Positions 11,903 to 19,565 of a DNA stretch of 23,123 nt are shown piece by piece. The notes under the pieces are model-generated. The model was not told the DNA's origin. It did not search any database and saw nothing but the letters and a program-made list of their open reading frames with translations. The DNA comes from a virus, in IMG/VR virus record IMGVR_UViG_3300027710_002190, positions 1 through 23,123 of that record; one strand, 5' to 3'. How positions within the stretch are numbered: the first letter of the stretch is position 1; the number at the start of each line of letters is the position of its first letter. Made by a program: the position numbers and the translations under genes.

Positions 11903-14872
11903 ATGGCAGACAATCGTGTTGAGGTGCGTGTTGGCGCCAGAACCTCAGAACTCGAACAAGGCATGAATGATGCTGAGCAAATTGTTGAAAATGCTGCAGA
12001 CAATATTGAGGACACAGGAAGAAATATTGACTTTATACCCGATTTCTCAAGTTTTAGAAGCAGTATAGATTCAATAACTCAATTGGTCACAACAAGATTT
12101 GAAGAGGTAGGAACATCAATATCAGCAAGCTTCACTCGTAGTTTCGCGATGGTTGGGCTTGGAATAACTGCAGCTGTAGGCACAGCAATGATTGGTTTGG
12201 CAAATTTAACTAATCAGGTTGGCGAAGCATCTAAGGAGTTGGAAAATCAAGCTCGTTTGGCTAATGCGACTACTACAGAATTTCAAGAATGGGCTTTTGC
12301 CGCTAAGAAAGTATCAGTTGAGCAAGATAAGCTTTCAGATGTCATGAAGGATGTGAACGATAAGTTTGGTGACTTCATGCAGACGGGCGGCGGGGAGATG
12401 GCTGACTTCTTTGAAAAAATTGCACCAAAGGTCGGTGTTACTGCTAAAGAGTTTCAAGGCTTATCTGGTCCACAAATCCTAGAAAAATATTACCAGACGC
12501 TTCAAAAGGCGAATGTATCGCAAGCGGAAATGACATTTTATATGGAGTCTTTGGCTGATGATGCAACTTTGCTAGCACCACTACTAGAAAATAATTCAGA
12601 TAAATTAAAGGACTTCTCACAGCAAGCGCATGATCTAGGTTTAGTGATGGACGAACAGGCCATTCGTGCCACAAAAGAATTTAGTTCTGCACTTGGCATT
12701 ATTCAGGCAACAATGCAAGGTGTCTTGAATAATATGGCTGCACAGGCTGCCCCAATATTAACTGAACTTGTCAACAAGGTTCTCGATTTTGCTGCCAGGT
12801 CCAAAGAAGGAATTGATGGATCGGTTACAGCTATCATCACAATATTTGAAAACCTGCTTGGCATTGTGCAATCCGTATTTACATTGATTTCTGATATATG
12901 GAACGATTTAACAGCAGATATCGGTGATGGAGCAATTTCACAAATCAGCTTTATGGACTTAGTTTCAGGGGCAATGAAAGGATTTGCTGCCGTGGCTGTG
13001 GGCTTAAGAGTAAGTATTGAAATTGCATTTGCAGGTATTCGAGCTGTCATTGCAACAGTTTGCCAAGCTATTAACATCGCTATTAACACCGTTGTTAATG
13101 TATTCGCAGGTTTTAGAGAGTCAATACAATATGGATTAGATGTTTTAACAATAAAATTTCAAACCTTTGGGAATGTTGTTAGCAATGTACTAAGTTTTAA
13201 TTTTTCTGCTGCAAAAGTTTCATTGGTAAGTGGTTTATCACAATTGGGTTCTATAACTGATCGATACACTTCTCAGTTGCAATCCAGACTCTCAAACTTA
13301 AAAATGGGTTGGAAGGTAGGTGTAAATGGTACTGAGAATTCTTTGGAAGCAGCTGGAACATCAATCGCTAATTCAGCAACAACAGGAGGTAAGCAGTTTA
13401 AGAACTTATTCTTTAAGAACCCAACTCCAACGAGTCCAGCACCGCCACTTCAAACACCAACATTTAACTCTAATTTTGGTATTGGTACTGGCGTTAAAAA
13501 TGCAAATGGATCTTCAGCCAAGGCCAAATCTGATGCCGATGCTAAGGCTAAACAACGAGCAGCCGAACATGAGGCTAAAGCAATTGCTGATATCAGGTAT
13601 AAGTATGCATCCGAAGAAGAAAAAATAGCTTTGGATCTCAAAAAAGCTTTAGGTGAAATTGAGAAATCAAAAGCCACAGAAGCTGAAAAGGTCAAGTTCC
13701 GTATCGTGGCTGAAAAGGAGGCTAGCGATAAAACAATTGCATTGCGTGTCAAAGAGTTTGATGAGGTAAAAAAACTCCATGAACAAAGAATTGAGAATGA
13801 TCAGCAAAGTGCCCAACGCAGATACGAGATTGAAAAGGCTCAAATTCAAGCTGCATTTGATGCCAAGAAAATTTCAAATGTGCAAATGTATCAGCTAGAA
13901 AAAGAGGCTGAAGATAGATTGCGTGAATTAAAGCGCCGAGGCTTAGAGGAACGCCTTGAACTTGAAAATCAGATGAGTACCAAGTCTGGCAAGCAAGGTA
14001 ATCAGAATCAGATCCTTAATAACATTTCAAACTTAGATACTGATCAAAAAGTATCAGATACAAAGTCGATTGGTTTTATTAAAGATTCTGAAATGAAGGA
14101 CTTTGAAGATAAGTTTGGTAGTCTAACTTCTAGAATGTCTAATCTTTGGGATCAGGGTATACAGGCCATGATGAATGGCACATTAACCTGGCGTAATGCG
14201 ACCAATGCTGTTCTAACTGATATGGCAGGTTTCTTTATCCAAAAGATGGTAACAGAACCCTTAAAGCTTTATATGGCTGGACTAGCTCAGCGCTTAGCAA
14301 TCAGATTAGGTTTTATTAAAACTGAGACTGTATCAGAAAGTATGGGGCAGGCGGCTCAGACTGGCGCTACGATAGCCGGTGAAGCAGCTAGAACTAGTGC
14401 AACTGGATCGGGAGTGTTAGCGCGTCTAGCAATTCGTTCTTTTGAGGCCATCAAATCAATCATGATCAGTGCATGGCAAGCAATGGCTCAAGCATTAGCA
14501 TCTGTACCACCACCTTGGAATATTGCTTTAGGCGGTATTGCATTTGCCGGTGTTGCTGCTTTGGCAGGAAAAGTTGCATCAGCGAGAGGAGGTTATGACA
14601 TTCCTGCTGGTGTGAATCCTATGACTCAACTGCATGAAGAAGAAATGGTTTTGCCTAGACAGCATGCCAATACTATTCGCGCCTTGGGTAAAACAGTAAT
14701 GGGCGATGGATCTCTTTCACAAGCTGCATCTGCTGCTAGCAATGATCCAGGATCAATGCAACCAATTAATATCCAAGCTTGGGATACCAAGGATATTAAA
14801 CGTTTTATGAAAAAACATGGGCGCGAATTGGCGGGTGGACTGAAAGGGTATGGTCGTAACTTTGGCAGATAA
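11903..14872 (+). CDS. Tape measure protein
   Basis: The 989-residue protein is the longest in the window. It opens with a polar helical part (ARTSELEQGMNDAEQIVEN, about 12-30), then has hydrophobic stretches at about 82-104, 358-405 and 872-896, a long charged coiled-coil (about 540-690, rich in K, E, A and R) and the C-terminal KVASARGGYDIPAG...EEEMVLPRQHA pattern (about 893-925) typical of tape measures. It spans the inside of the tail tube, sets its length and on infection is released to help DNA pass the inner membrane. At about 0.15 nm per residue, a known rule, the tail would be near 150 nm. AGGA at 11891-11894 supports the start at 11903. Confidence 0.9.
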   Translation: MADNRVEVRVGARTSELEQGMNDAEQIVENAADNIEDTGRNIDFIPDFSSFRSSIDSITQLVTTRFEEVGTSISASFTRSFAMVGLGITAAVGTAMIGLANLTNQVGEASKELENQARLANATTTEFQEWAFAAKKVSVEQDKLSDVMKDVNDKFGDFMQTGGGEMADFFEKIAPKVGVTAKEFQGLSGPQILEKYYQTLQKANVSQAEMTFYMESLADDATLLAPLLENNSDKLKDFSQQAHDLGLVMDEQAIRATKEFSSALGIIQATMQGVLNNMAAQAAPILTELVNKVLDFAARSKEGIDGSVTAIITIFENLLGIVQSVFTLISDIWNDLTADIGDGAISQISFMDLVSGAMKGFAAVAVGLRVSIEIAFAGIRAVIATVCQAINIAINTVVNVFAGFRESIQYGLDVLTIKFQTFGNVVSNVLSFNFSAAKVSLVSGLSQLGSITDRYTSQLQSRLSNLKMGWKVGVNGTENSLEAAGTSIANSATTGGKQFKNLFFKNPTPTSPAPPLQTPTFNSNFGIGTGVKNANGSSAKAKSDADAKAKQRAAEHEAKAIADIRYKYASEEEKIALDLKKALGEIEKSKATEAEKVKFRIVAEKEASDKTIALRVKEFDEVKKLHEQRIENDQQSAQRRYEIEKAQIQAAFDAKKISNVQMYQLEKEAEDRLRELKRRGLEERLELENQMSTKSGKQGNQNQILNNISNLDTDQKVSDTKSIGFIKDSEMKDFEDKFGSLTSRMSNLWDQGIQAMMNGTLTWRNATNAVLTDMAGFFIQKMVTEPLKLYMAGLAQRLAIRLGFIKTETVSESMGQAAQTGATIAGEAARTSATGSGVLARLAIRSFEAIKSIMISAWQAMAQALASVPPPWNIALGGIAFAGVAALAGKVASARGGYDIPAGVNPMTQLHEEEMVLPRQHANTIRALGKTVMGDGSLSQAASAASNDPGSMQPINIQAWDTKDIKRFMKKHGRELAGGLKGYGRNFGR

Positions 14873-14881
14873 GGATTAAGC

Positions 14882-15535
14882 ATGTCGAATGAATTATTTC
14901 CAGAATTACCTGGTTTAGAGTGGGATCTGGTTAAGATCCCAACTTTTAACACCAAGATTATGACTTCGGTTAATGGGCGTGAATTGAGAGCGAGCTATCA
15001 GGCGGTGCCAAAATATGAAATCTCGTTGTCTTACGCATTCCTCCGAGAAAATAAAGGGAGAACTGAATTGCAGCAGCTTGAAGGATTCTTTTTAGAGAGA
15101 CGAGGGGCATTTGATTCGTTTTTATATAAAATGCCTGATGATAATGAGTTTAGTTGTAATTATTTAGGTGATGGTTCAACAACAACATTTCAACTTTATA
15201 AGACGATGCACAACTCAAAACTACCATTGGGAAATACGAAAGAACAAATCACTAGTGAAATTGACCCTAATATATGGAATCAAACCACAACAAAAACCAT
15301 GTGGGACTCTAATATATCAAAACCAATGTGGAACCATGCGACAGCTCAAGTTACTACTGATGGCAAATATGTACTTTCTGAGCCTTTAGATATTGGTATT
15401 GGTATAACGGTATCAGGTACTTTCTACTATCGCTGTCGATTTAAAGATGACGAGCAGCAATTTGTTAATTTCATGCATAAGCTTTGGAAGGCTGGCAAAG
15501 TTGAATTGGTTGGATCGCTAGGGAGCAAAATATGA
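14882..15535 (+). CDS. Tail tip protein, DUF2460 family (distal-tail-like)
   Basis: The 217-residue protein matches DUF2460: an N-terminal PELPGLEWDLVKIPTFNTKI (8-27), SLSYAFLREN (49-58), the FLERRGAFDSFLYKMPDDNEF segment (70-90) and a C-terminal YYRCRFKDDEQQFVNFMHKLWKAGKVELVG. Family members, including the gene transfer agent counterpart gp12, form the ring between tube and hub. It follows the tape measure, and its 3' end overlaps the DUF2163 gene by four bases. Between about 131 and 150 a local repeat (KTMWDSN / KPMWNHA) is visible, probably a loop duplication. Confidence 0.85.
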   Translation: MSNELFPELPGLEWDLVKIPTFNTKIMTSVNGRELRASYQAVPKYEISLSYAFLRENKGRTELQQLEGFFLERRGAFDSFLYKMPDDNEFSCNYLGDGSTTTFQLYKTMHNSKLPLGNTKEQITSEIDPNIWNQTTTKTMWDSNISKPMWNHATAQVTTDGKYVLSEPLDIGIGITVSGTFYYRCRFKDDEQQFVNFMHKLWKAGKVELVGSLGSKI

Positions 15536-16389
15536 GACAAGCATCACCACAGCTCATTGCATTACTTGACGCTGATCAGTTTCTAATGGCTGATTTGTAT
15601 ACCATTACCACAATTCAAGGTGATGCATATCGATATACCAATTATGATTTTGATCTTACAGTTGCTGGCCAACTATTTAGAGCAGATGGACCGATCATTG
15701 AACGTGAAGGCATTATTCAAAATTTAGGTATTGAAGTAGATAGTTTATCAGTCACGATTATGGTAAATGACGATACGCTGTTAAGTGATGTGCCAATTGT
15801 TCAGGCTTTCCATAATGGAATTCTAGATGGTGCACGTTTTAAGCTTGAACGTGTATTTATGAATATGAATACTCCAACTAATACCAGTGCTGGTGCAATC
15901 ACACTGTTTGAAGGAAGCTTGATTGAGCCTGAAATGGACCGCAATCAGATCCATGTCAATGCTGCATCTGATACGGATATTCTGAATGTAAAAATGCCAC
16001 GTAATCTTTATCAGCCTAGTTGTTTAAATACCTTGTTTGATAATGGTTGTGGCTTATTAAGTTCTGCTTATGTAGTTAATACGCAAATAGAGGCAAACAG
16101 CACATCAAGTCGCATCATTTGCACCTTAAACCAGCCTCAAGGTTGGTTTACTCAAGGCGTTGTGGAGTTTACTCAGGGTGTTAATCGCGGGATTAAGCGG
16201 ACAGTGCGTTTGCATGAATCGGGAGCATTGTTGCTTACCTTGCCACTTTTAGAAATGCCAGCAATTGGTGAGTCAATCAAAGTTTATCCTGGTTGTGATA
16301 AACGACTAGATACTTGCCAAAACCGCTTTACCAATAGAGCACGTTTTAGAGGTGCTCCGTTTGTTCCAATTCCAGAAACATCAATTTAA
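15532..16389 (+). CDS. Tail hub protein, DUF2163 family, probable iron-sulfur binder
   Basis: The 285-residue protein matches the DUF2163 / phage BR0599 family: MRQASPQLIALLDADQF at the start, GDAYRYTNYDFDLTVAGQLF near 30-48 and a C-terminal YPGCDKRLDTCQNRF...FRGAPFVPIP. It is the counterpart of gene transfer agent gp13 and fills the place of lambda gpL, both known to hold a 4Fe-4S cluster. Four cysteines lie at matching places: C164, C173, C255 and C262. The protein helps form the baseplate hub around which the central fiber assembles. ATG overlaps the previous gene by four bases (ATGA), a sign of coupled translation. Iron-sulfur binding is inferred from the cysteines and the relatives. Confidence 0.85.
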   Translation: MRQASPQLIALLDADQFLMADLYTITTIQGDAYRYTNYDFDLTVAGQLFRADGPIIEREGIIQNLGIEVDSLSVTIMVNDDTLLSDVPIVQAFHNGILDGARFKLERVFMNMNTPTNTSAGAITLFEGSLIEPEMDRNQIHVNAASDTDILNVKMPRNLYQPSCLNTLFDNGCGLLSSAYVVNTQIEANSTSSRIICTLNQPQGWFTQGVVEFTQGVNRGIKRTVRLHESGALLLTLPLLEMPAIGESIKVYPGCDKRLDTCQNRFTNRARFRGAPFVPIPETSI

Positions 16390-16408
16390 GAATTTTATAT
16401 TCAACAGA

Positions 16409-16438
16409 ATCCCTGCCTTAAACCGCAGGGATTTTTTT
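16409..16438 (+). terminator. Strong intrinsic terminator before the fiber gene
   Basis: ATCCCTGC (16409-16416), eight-base loop, GCAGGGAT (16425-16432), then T to 16438. It divides the hub genes from the fiber gene. Confidence 0.85.
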
Positions 16439-16453
16439 ATAGGAATTTCATAA

Positions 16454-19144
16454 ATGGCAGATTTACCTTTACCAAATGAATTAATAGGCTCATCCCTAAC
16501 GGAAAGTGCTTTTAAAACAGGTCTTGTTAAATTATTAACAGGTGTTAATCAGGTCGCTGCAGAGGGTAACCAATTCACAGTAGATCAAGATGAAAAAATT
16601 GAAATCAGCCGTTCGCAAAATAACAGTAAATTCAGTTTAGACCAAGTGCTGTTTAATGCTATGCCAACCGCGACAACTGGAACACCAACTGTAGTTGTTC
16701 GAAATGGAATTAAGCAATTACGGCTTGTAAGTGCAACGACGGGAGGTTCAATTATTGCTCAATGGGATTTTGATGTAGCTTTGTTCACACGTGAATTTGC
16801 TGCTTCGATTGTTGTTGAGGGTTTAACGTCTGGGTCGAATGGTCTTGTTGGTATTCAGCAGCTTAATAGTAGTAATGCAATTATTGGTTCTACATATGCT
16901 TTGACGAGTGTAACAACGGCAATTACAAAACAGACTTTTAAAATGCAATCTTCTGGCGTTGTTGCCAATTGCAAAACCGTACGATTGGTTGTAAACATGC
17001 AAACAACAACAACACGAGAAATGTATGTTCATAGCCCATTCATTGCGGATGGCACAAACGCTGAATTTATTGCGCCACGCGACACAAGGAATGAGAACTT
17101 GTTGTTATCTACTTTTATCAAGACTATCGGCAAGAACCAATTCAACAAAGCGTTGGCTGAGGATGGAAAACTGATTGGTTATCAAACAGGAGCAACTTCA
17201 GCTTTTGCAAATGGCATGGCTTTTGGTAAACAACCTGTTCAGGCTGGTGGTACTTATACCTTCTGGATGCCCTTAAGTACGTCATTCGCTTTTAAGCACA
17301 TCATTTACACCTATGATAAGTATGGTGTGTTTTTAGGGATGGATGCCTCTCAAGGTTCATCCAGTGAGTTGGTGAACTCAAATCCGCCTACCAGTATTAC
17401 TTATGCAGATGGCGACAAAACTGTAACTTTCACTATTCCAGATAATTCAAATATTGCATTCATTCAGATGATGATTGTGTACGCAGCGCACACAACAACT
17501 GATTTCAATAATTTAATTAATGGAATGCAATTGGAACTTGGTACTAAGCGCACAGACTTTGCAGCTTATGATCCGAATGGGCAGGAGATGCTGTATTTAA
17601 AATCTTCAGCTCTGCTTGATACACCGGAAAGTGGTGGAAGCACAACTGTAGTGGAGGCAGGGAACACATTCACAGTGTACATAGATGGCACCTATGCCTA
17701 TATCAGAACTCCGTTCAATGATACGTTGGATATGGTTCAATTGGTTCAATACGGAACAAATGCGAAGTGGTCGAATAATGTAATTAACCCTTACCAAATC
17801 AAAACCATCCCTAAATCGACAGCAAAAGAAAATCTTGTCACTGCCTACAATGCTGGAGCTTTGGTTGTGAGTCATGGGGATGATGCTGCACCGCTTCGCT
17901 ACAACGGGACTTATATCGGGGCCAATCATGGTGCTTTTGTTGTTCACGAAGTTACGCAAACAGCACACGGTAAAACATTTGCGGATGTGGGTTCCAAGTG
18001 GTCAAACGGCACTCGAGAATATACGTTAATGCGTATCGTGGATGCTAATAAACTGTGGTTCGTTTCTAACAATACGGGAACAGCTACGCAGTGGGTCTAT
18101 AATACAACCACACTTGCTTCAGGTACATTGACTCATGTTAGTGGCGCAACCAATACAGCAAACATTTCTGTGTCTGCTGATGCGATTACGCAGCTATTTA
18201 GTGCAGTTAATAATCATGTTAAGAAGTTAATAACAGATGGCTATAAAGAAATTTCTACATCTGGTTTCTATGATGTTGAGTCACTAGAGTTTATTGATTC
18301 ATACAACATCATGAATGTTCCGGCTATCGTGGCCTATGCGCAAGCAGGAGCAGGAACTGCAAGTGAGCGTGAATTTACTTCAAACGCTATTGATTGGGAT
18401 GTTCGTGTTCAGGTTGGCTACCGCTATGCGATAAACGGAAGTTTAACGATTAATACACAGCTTTATAAGAAGTCTGCAATTAACTTTGAATTTGCTGGAT
18501 TAACTCAGGCTCTACCATTGAGTTATTCTGGTAAGACGTTGCTTCAGTATGCTCCGAAGATGAATACCGTGACAGTTGGTGGAACGCCTTACAATTTATC
18601 TAACGTAATTGATGTAACTAGTGTAACCGCAGTGATTAATATGCTTAAAGCTGATTGGTCAGATGCAACCAATCCGCCGGATCGCATGGCTCAGGTCGTT
18701 AAGTCTGGGGCAACAAAAGAATATGGTCATGTTATTGGATATAGTCTGACGCGCGGTGATACCAAGCCAAGCATCAGAAAAGACACAACAGATGCAGGTT
18801 TCTTCAACGGCCCGACTAAAAAGATGTACCCTAAAGCATTGGTTACTAATCTTGACACTGTATCAAATACGATTGCATACCGTTCACTCTACAACCCAAA
18901 TCTACTACCAGAAGCAACGGTTTACACTTGGTATGAAGATAACGGTGAAATCTTTGTGATTCTTGATATTCATCAAAGTGCGCCAATGTTAAAACTTCCG
19001 CTTCCAGCAATGTTCAATGGTAAGTCTGCCGATGTAGTTGATAGTCATGCAAACTTCACACTACACAGTGAAATTGTGAGTGATGGTGGTCTACTTTGCT
19101 CGGTTGTGAATGGATATGCGACTGTAACAATTAAGTTGAGTTGA
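16454..19144 (+). CDS. Large fiber-like tail protein, probable receptor binding
   Basis: This 896-residue protein has no membrane helix and is built of beta-rich segments. Residues 1-60 (MADLPLPNELIGSSLTE...) look like an attachment domain. Two tandem jelly-roll-like modules follow (about 65-210 and 213-377), both ending in a similar 'GTxxxxF' line (DGTNAEFIAPRD; LGTKRTDFAAYD), like carbohydrate-binding modules in tail fibers. The rest (about 378-896) is of unknown fold and carries GANHG at 489-493 and a HGKTFADVGSKW segment just after. Probable role: binding of capsule or outer-membrane sugar. It sits between the hub (DUF2163) and the NlpC gene, an unusual place for a fiber. Whether the C-terminal half has enzymatic activity cannot be told; no SGNH or lyase motif is recognised. 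Confidence 0.7.
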   Translation: MADLPLPNELIGSSLTESAFKTGLVKLLTGVNQVAAEGNQFTVDQDEKIEISRSQNNSKFSLDQVLFNAMPTATTGTPTVVVRNGIKQLRLVSATTGGSIIAQWDFDVALFTREFAASIVVEGLTSGSNGLVGIQQLNSSNAIIGSTYALTSVTTAITKQTFKMQSSGVVANCKTVRLVVNMQTTTTREMYVHSPFIADGTNAEFIAPRDTRNENLLLSTFIKTIGKNQFNKALAEDGKLIGYQTGATSAFANGMAFGKQPVQAGGTYTFWMPLSTSFAFKHIIYTYDKYGVFLGMDASQGSSSELVNSNPPTSITYADGDKTVTFTIPDNSNIAFIQMMIVYAAHTTTDFNNLINGMQLELGTKRTDFAAYDPNGQEMLYLKSSALLDTPESGGSTTVVEAGNTFTVYIDGTYAYIRTPFNDTLDMVQLVQYGTNAKWSNNVINPYQIKTIPKSTAKENLVTAYNAGALVVSHGDDAAPLRYNGTYIGANHGAFVVHEVTQTAHGKTFADVGSKWSNGTREYTLMRIVDANKLWFVSNNTGTATQWVYNTTTLASGTLTHVSGATNTANISVSADAITQLFSAVNNHVKKLITDGYKEISTSGFYDVESLEFIDSYNIMNVPAIVAYAQAGAGTASEREFTSNAIDWDVRVQVGYRYAINGSLTINTQLYKKSAINFEFAGLTQALPLSYSGKTLLQYAPKMNTVTVGGTPYNLSNVIDVTSVTAVINMLKADWSDATNPPDRMAQVVKSGATKEYGHVIGYSLTRGDTKPSIRKDTTDAGFFNGPTKKMYPKALVTNLDTVSNTIAYRSLYNPNLLPEATVYTWYEDNGEIFVILDIHQSAPMLKLPLPAMFNGKSADVVDSHANFTLHSEIVSDGGLLCSVVNGYATVTIKLS

Positions 19145-19145
19145 T

Positions 19146-19565
19146 ATGAAAAATCTTGAAGCTGTCGCAGAAGCCATGACTTGGTTAGGAACACCATACC
19201 ATCATCAAGGGCGTGTCAAGGGTGTTGGTGTGGATTGTGGAACTTTACTTTGTGAAGTTTATGAAAAAGTGGGTTTAATTGACCACTTTGATCCACGACC
19301 ATATCCACCAGATTGGCACATGCATCAGATGGGGCAGCGCTATCTAGAGCATGTTCAAAGTGTGTGCTATGAAGTTGAAGAGCCGCAACCAGGTGATATT
19401 GTGCTTTATCATTTTGGCAAGTGCATCAGTCATGGTGCCATTGTTGTTGATTGGCCAACGGTCATTCATTCCTATATTCATTTAGGGGTTATCATCCAAG
19501 ATGGCACAAAAGGAAGTTTAGCCCGCCGTCGAGCGGGTTTTTTTCGCATGAAGAGGTTGAAATAA
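19146..19565 (+). CDS. NlpC/P60 family tail peptidase
   Basis: The 139-residue protein has the NlpC/P60 catalytic set: C31 in GVDCGTL, H96 in SHGAIV and H108 in VIHSYIH. Such enzymes cut peptide bonds in peptidoglycan stems; in the tail tip they open the cell wall locally during DNA delivery. It equals gene transfer agent gp14 and relates to the C-terminal half of lambda gpK, and lies directly before the gpJ-like gene, as expected. The C-terminus (ARRRAGFFRMKRLK) is basic, and the DNA for it also forms a terminator-like hairpin. TAA overlaps the next ATG (TAATG), so the two genes are coupled. The preceding fiber gene ends one base before its start. Confidence 0.88.
   Translation: MKNLEAVAEAMTWLGTPYHHQGRVKGVGVDCGTLLCEVYEKVGLIDHFDPRPYPPDWHMHQMGQRYLEHVQSVCYEVEEPQPGDIVLYHFGKCISHGAIVVDWPTVIHSYIHLGVIIQDGTKGSLARRRAGFFRMKRLK
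19522..19544 (+). terminator. Terminator-like hairpin inside the end of the NlpC gene
   Basis: CCCGC (19522-19526), six-base loop, GCGGG (19533-19537), then seven T (19538-19544). It lies wholly within codons for LARRRAGFF. Shape and T run are as good as those of the intergenic terminators. Confidence 0.5.

Noticed and set aside
12703-13089. 128-codon reverse-strand frame in the tape measure gene
   Set aside because: Hydrophobic-looking only because it is antisense to a hydrophobic tape measure stretch; no start signal.
19451-19564. Longer N-terminus for the gpJ-like protein from ATG 19451
   Set aside because: The extra 38 residues lie in the NlpC gene and look like out-of-frame translation; ATG 19565 has a proper ribosome site and the family's normal start.
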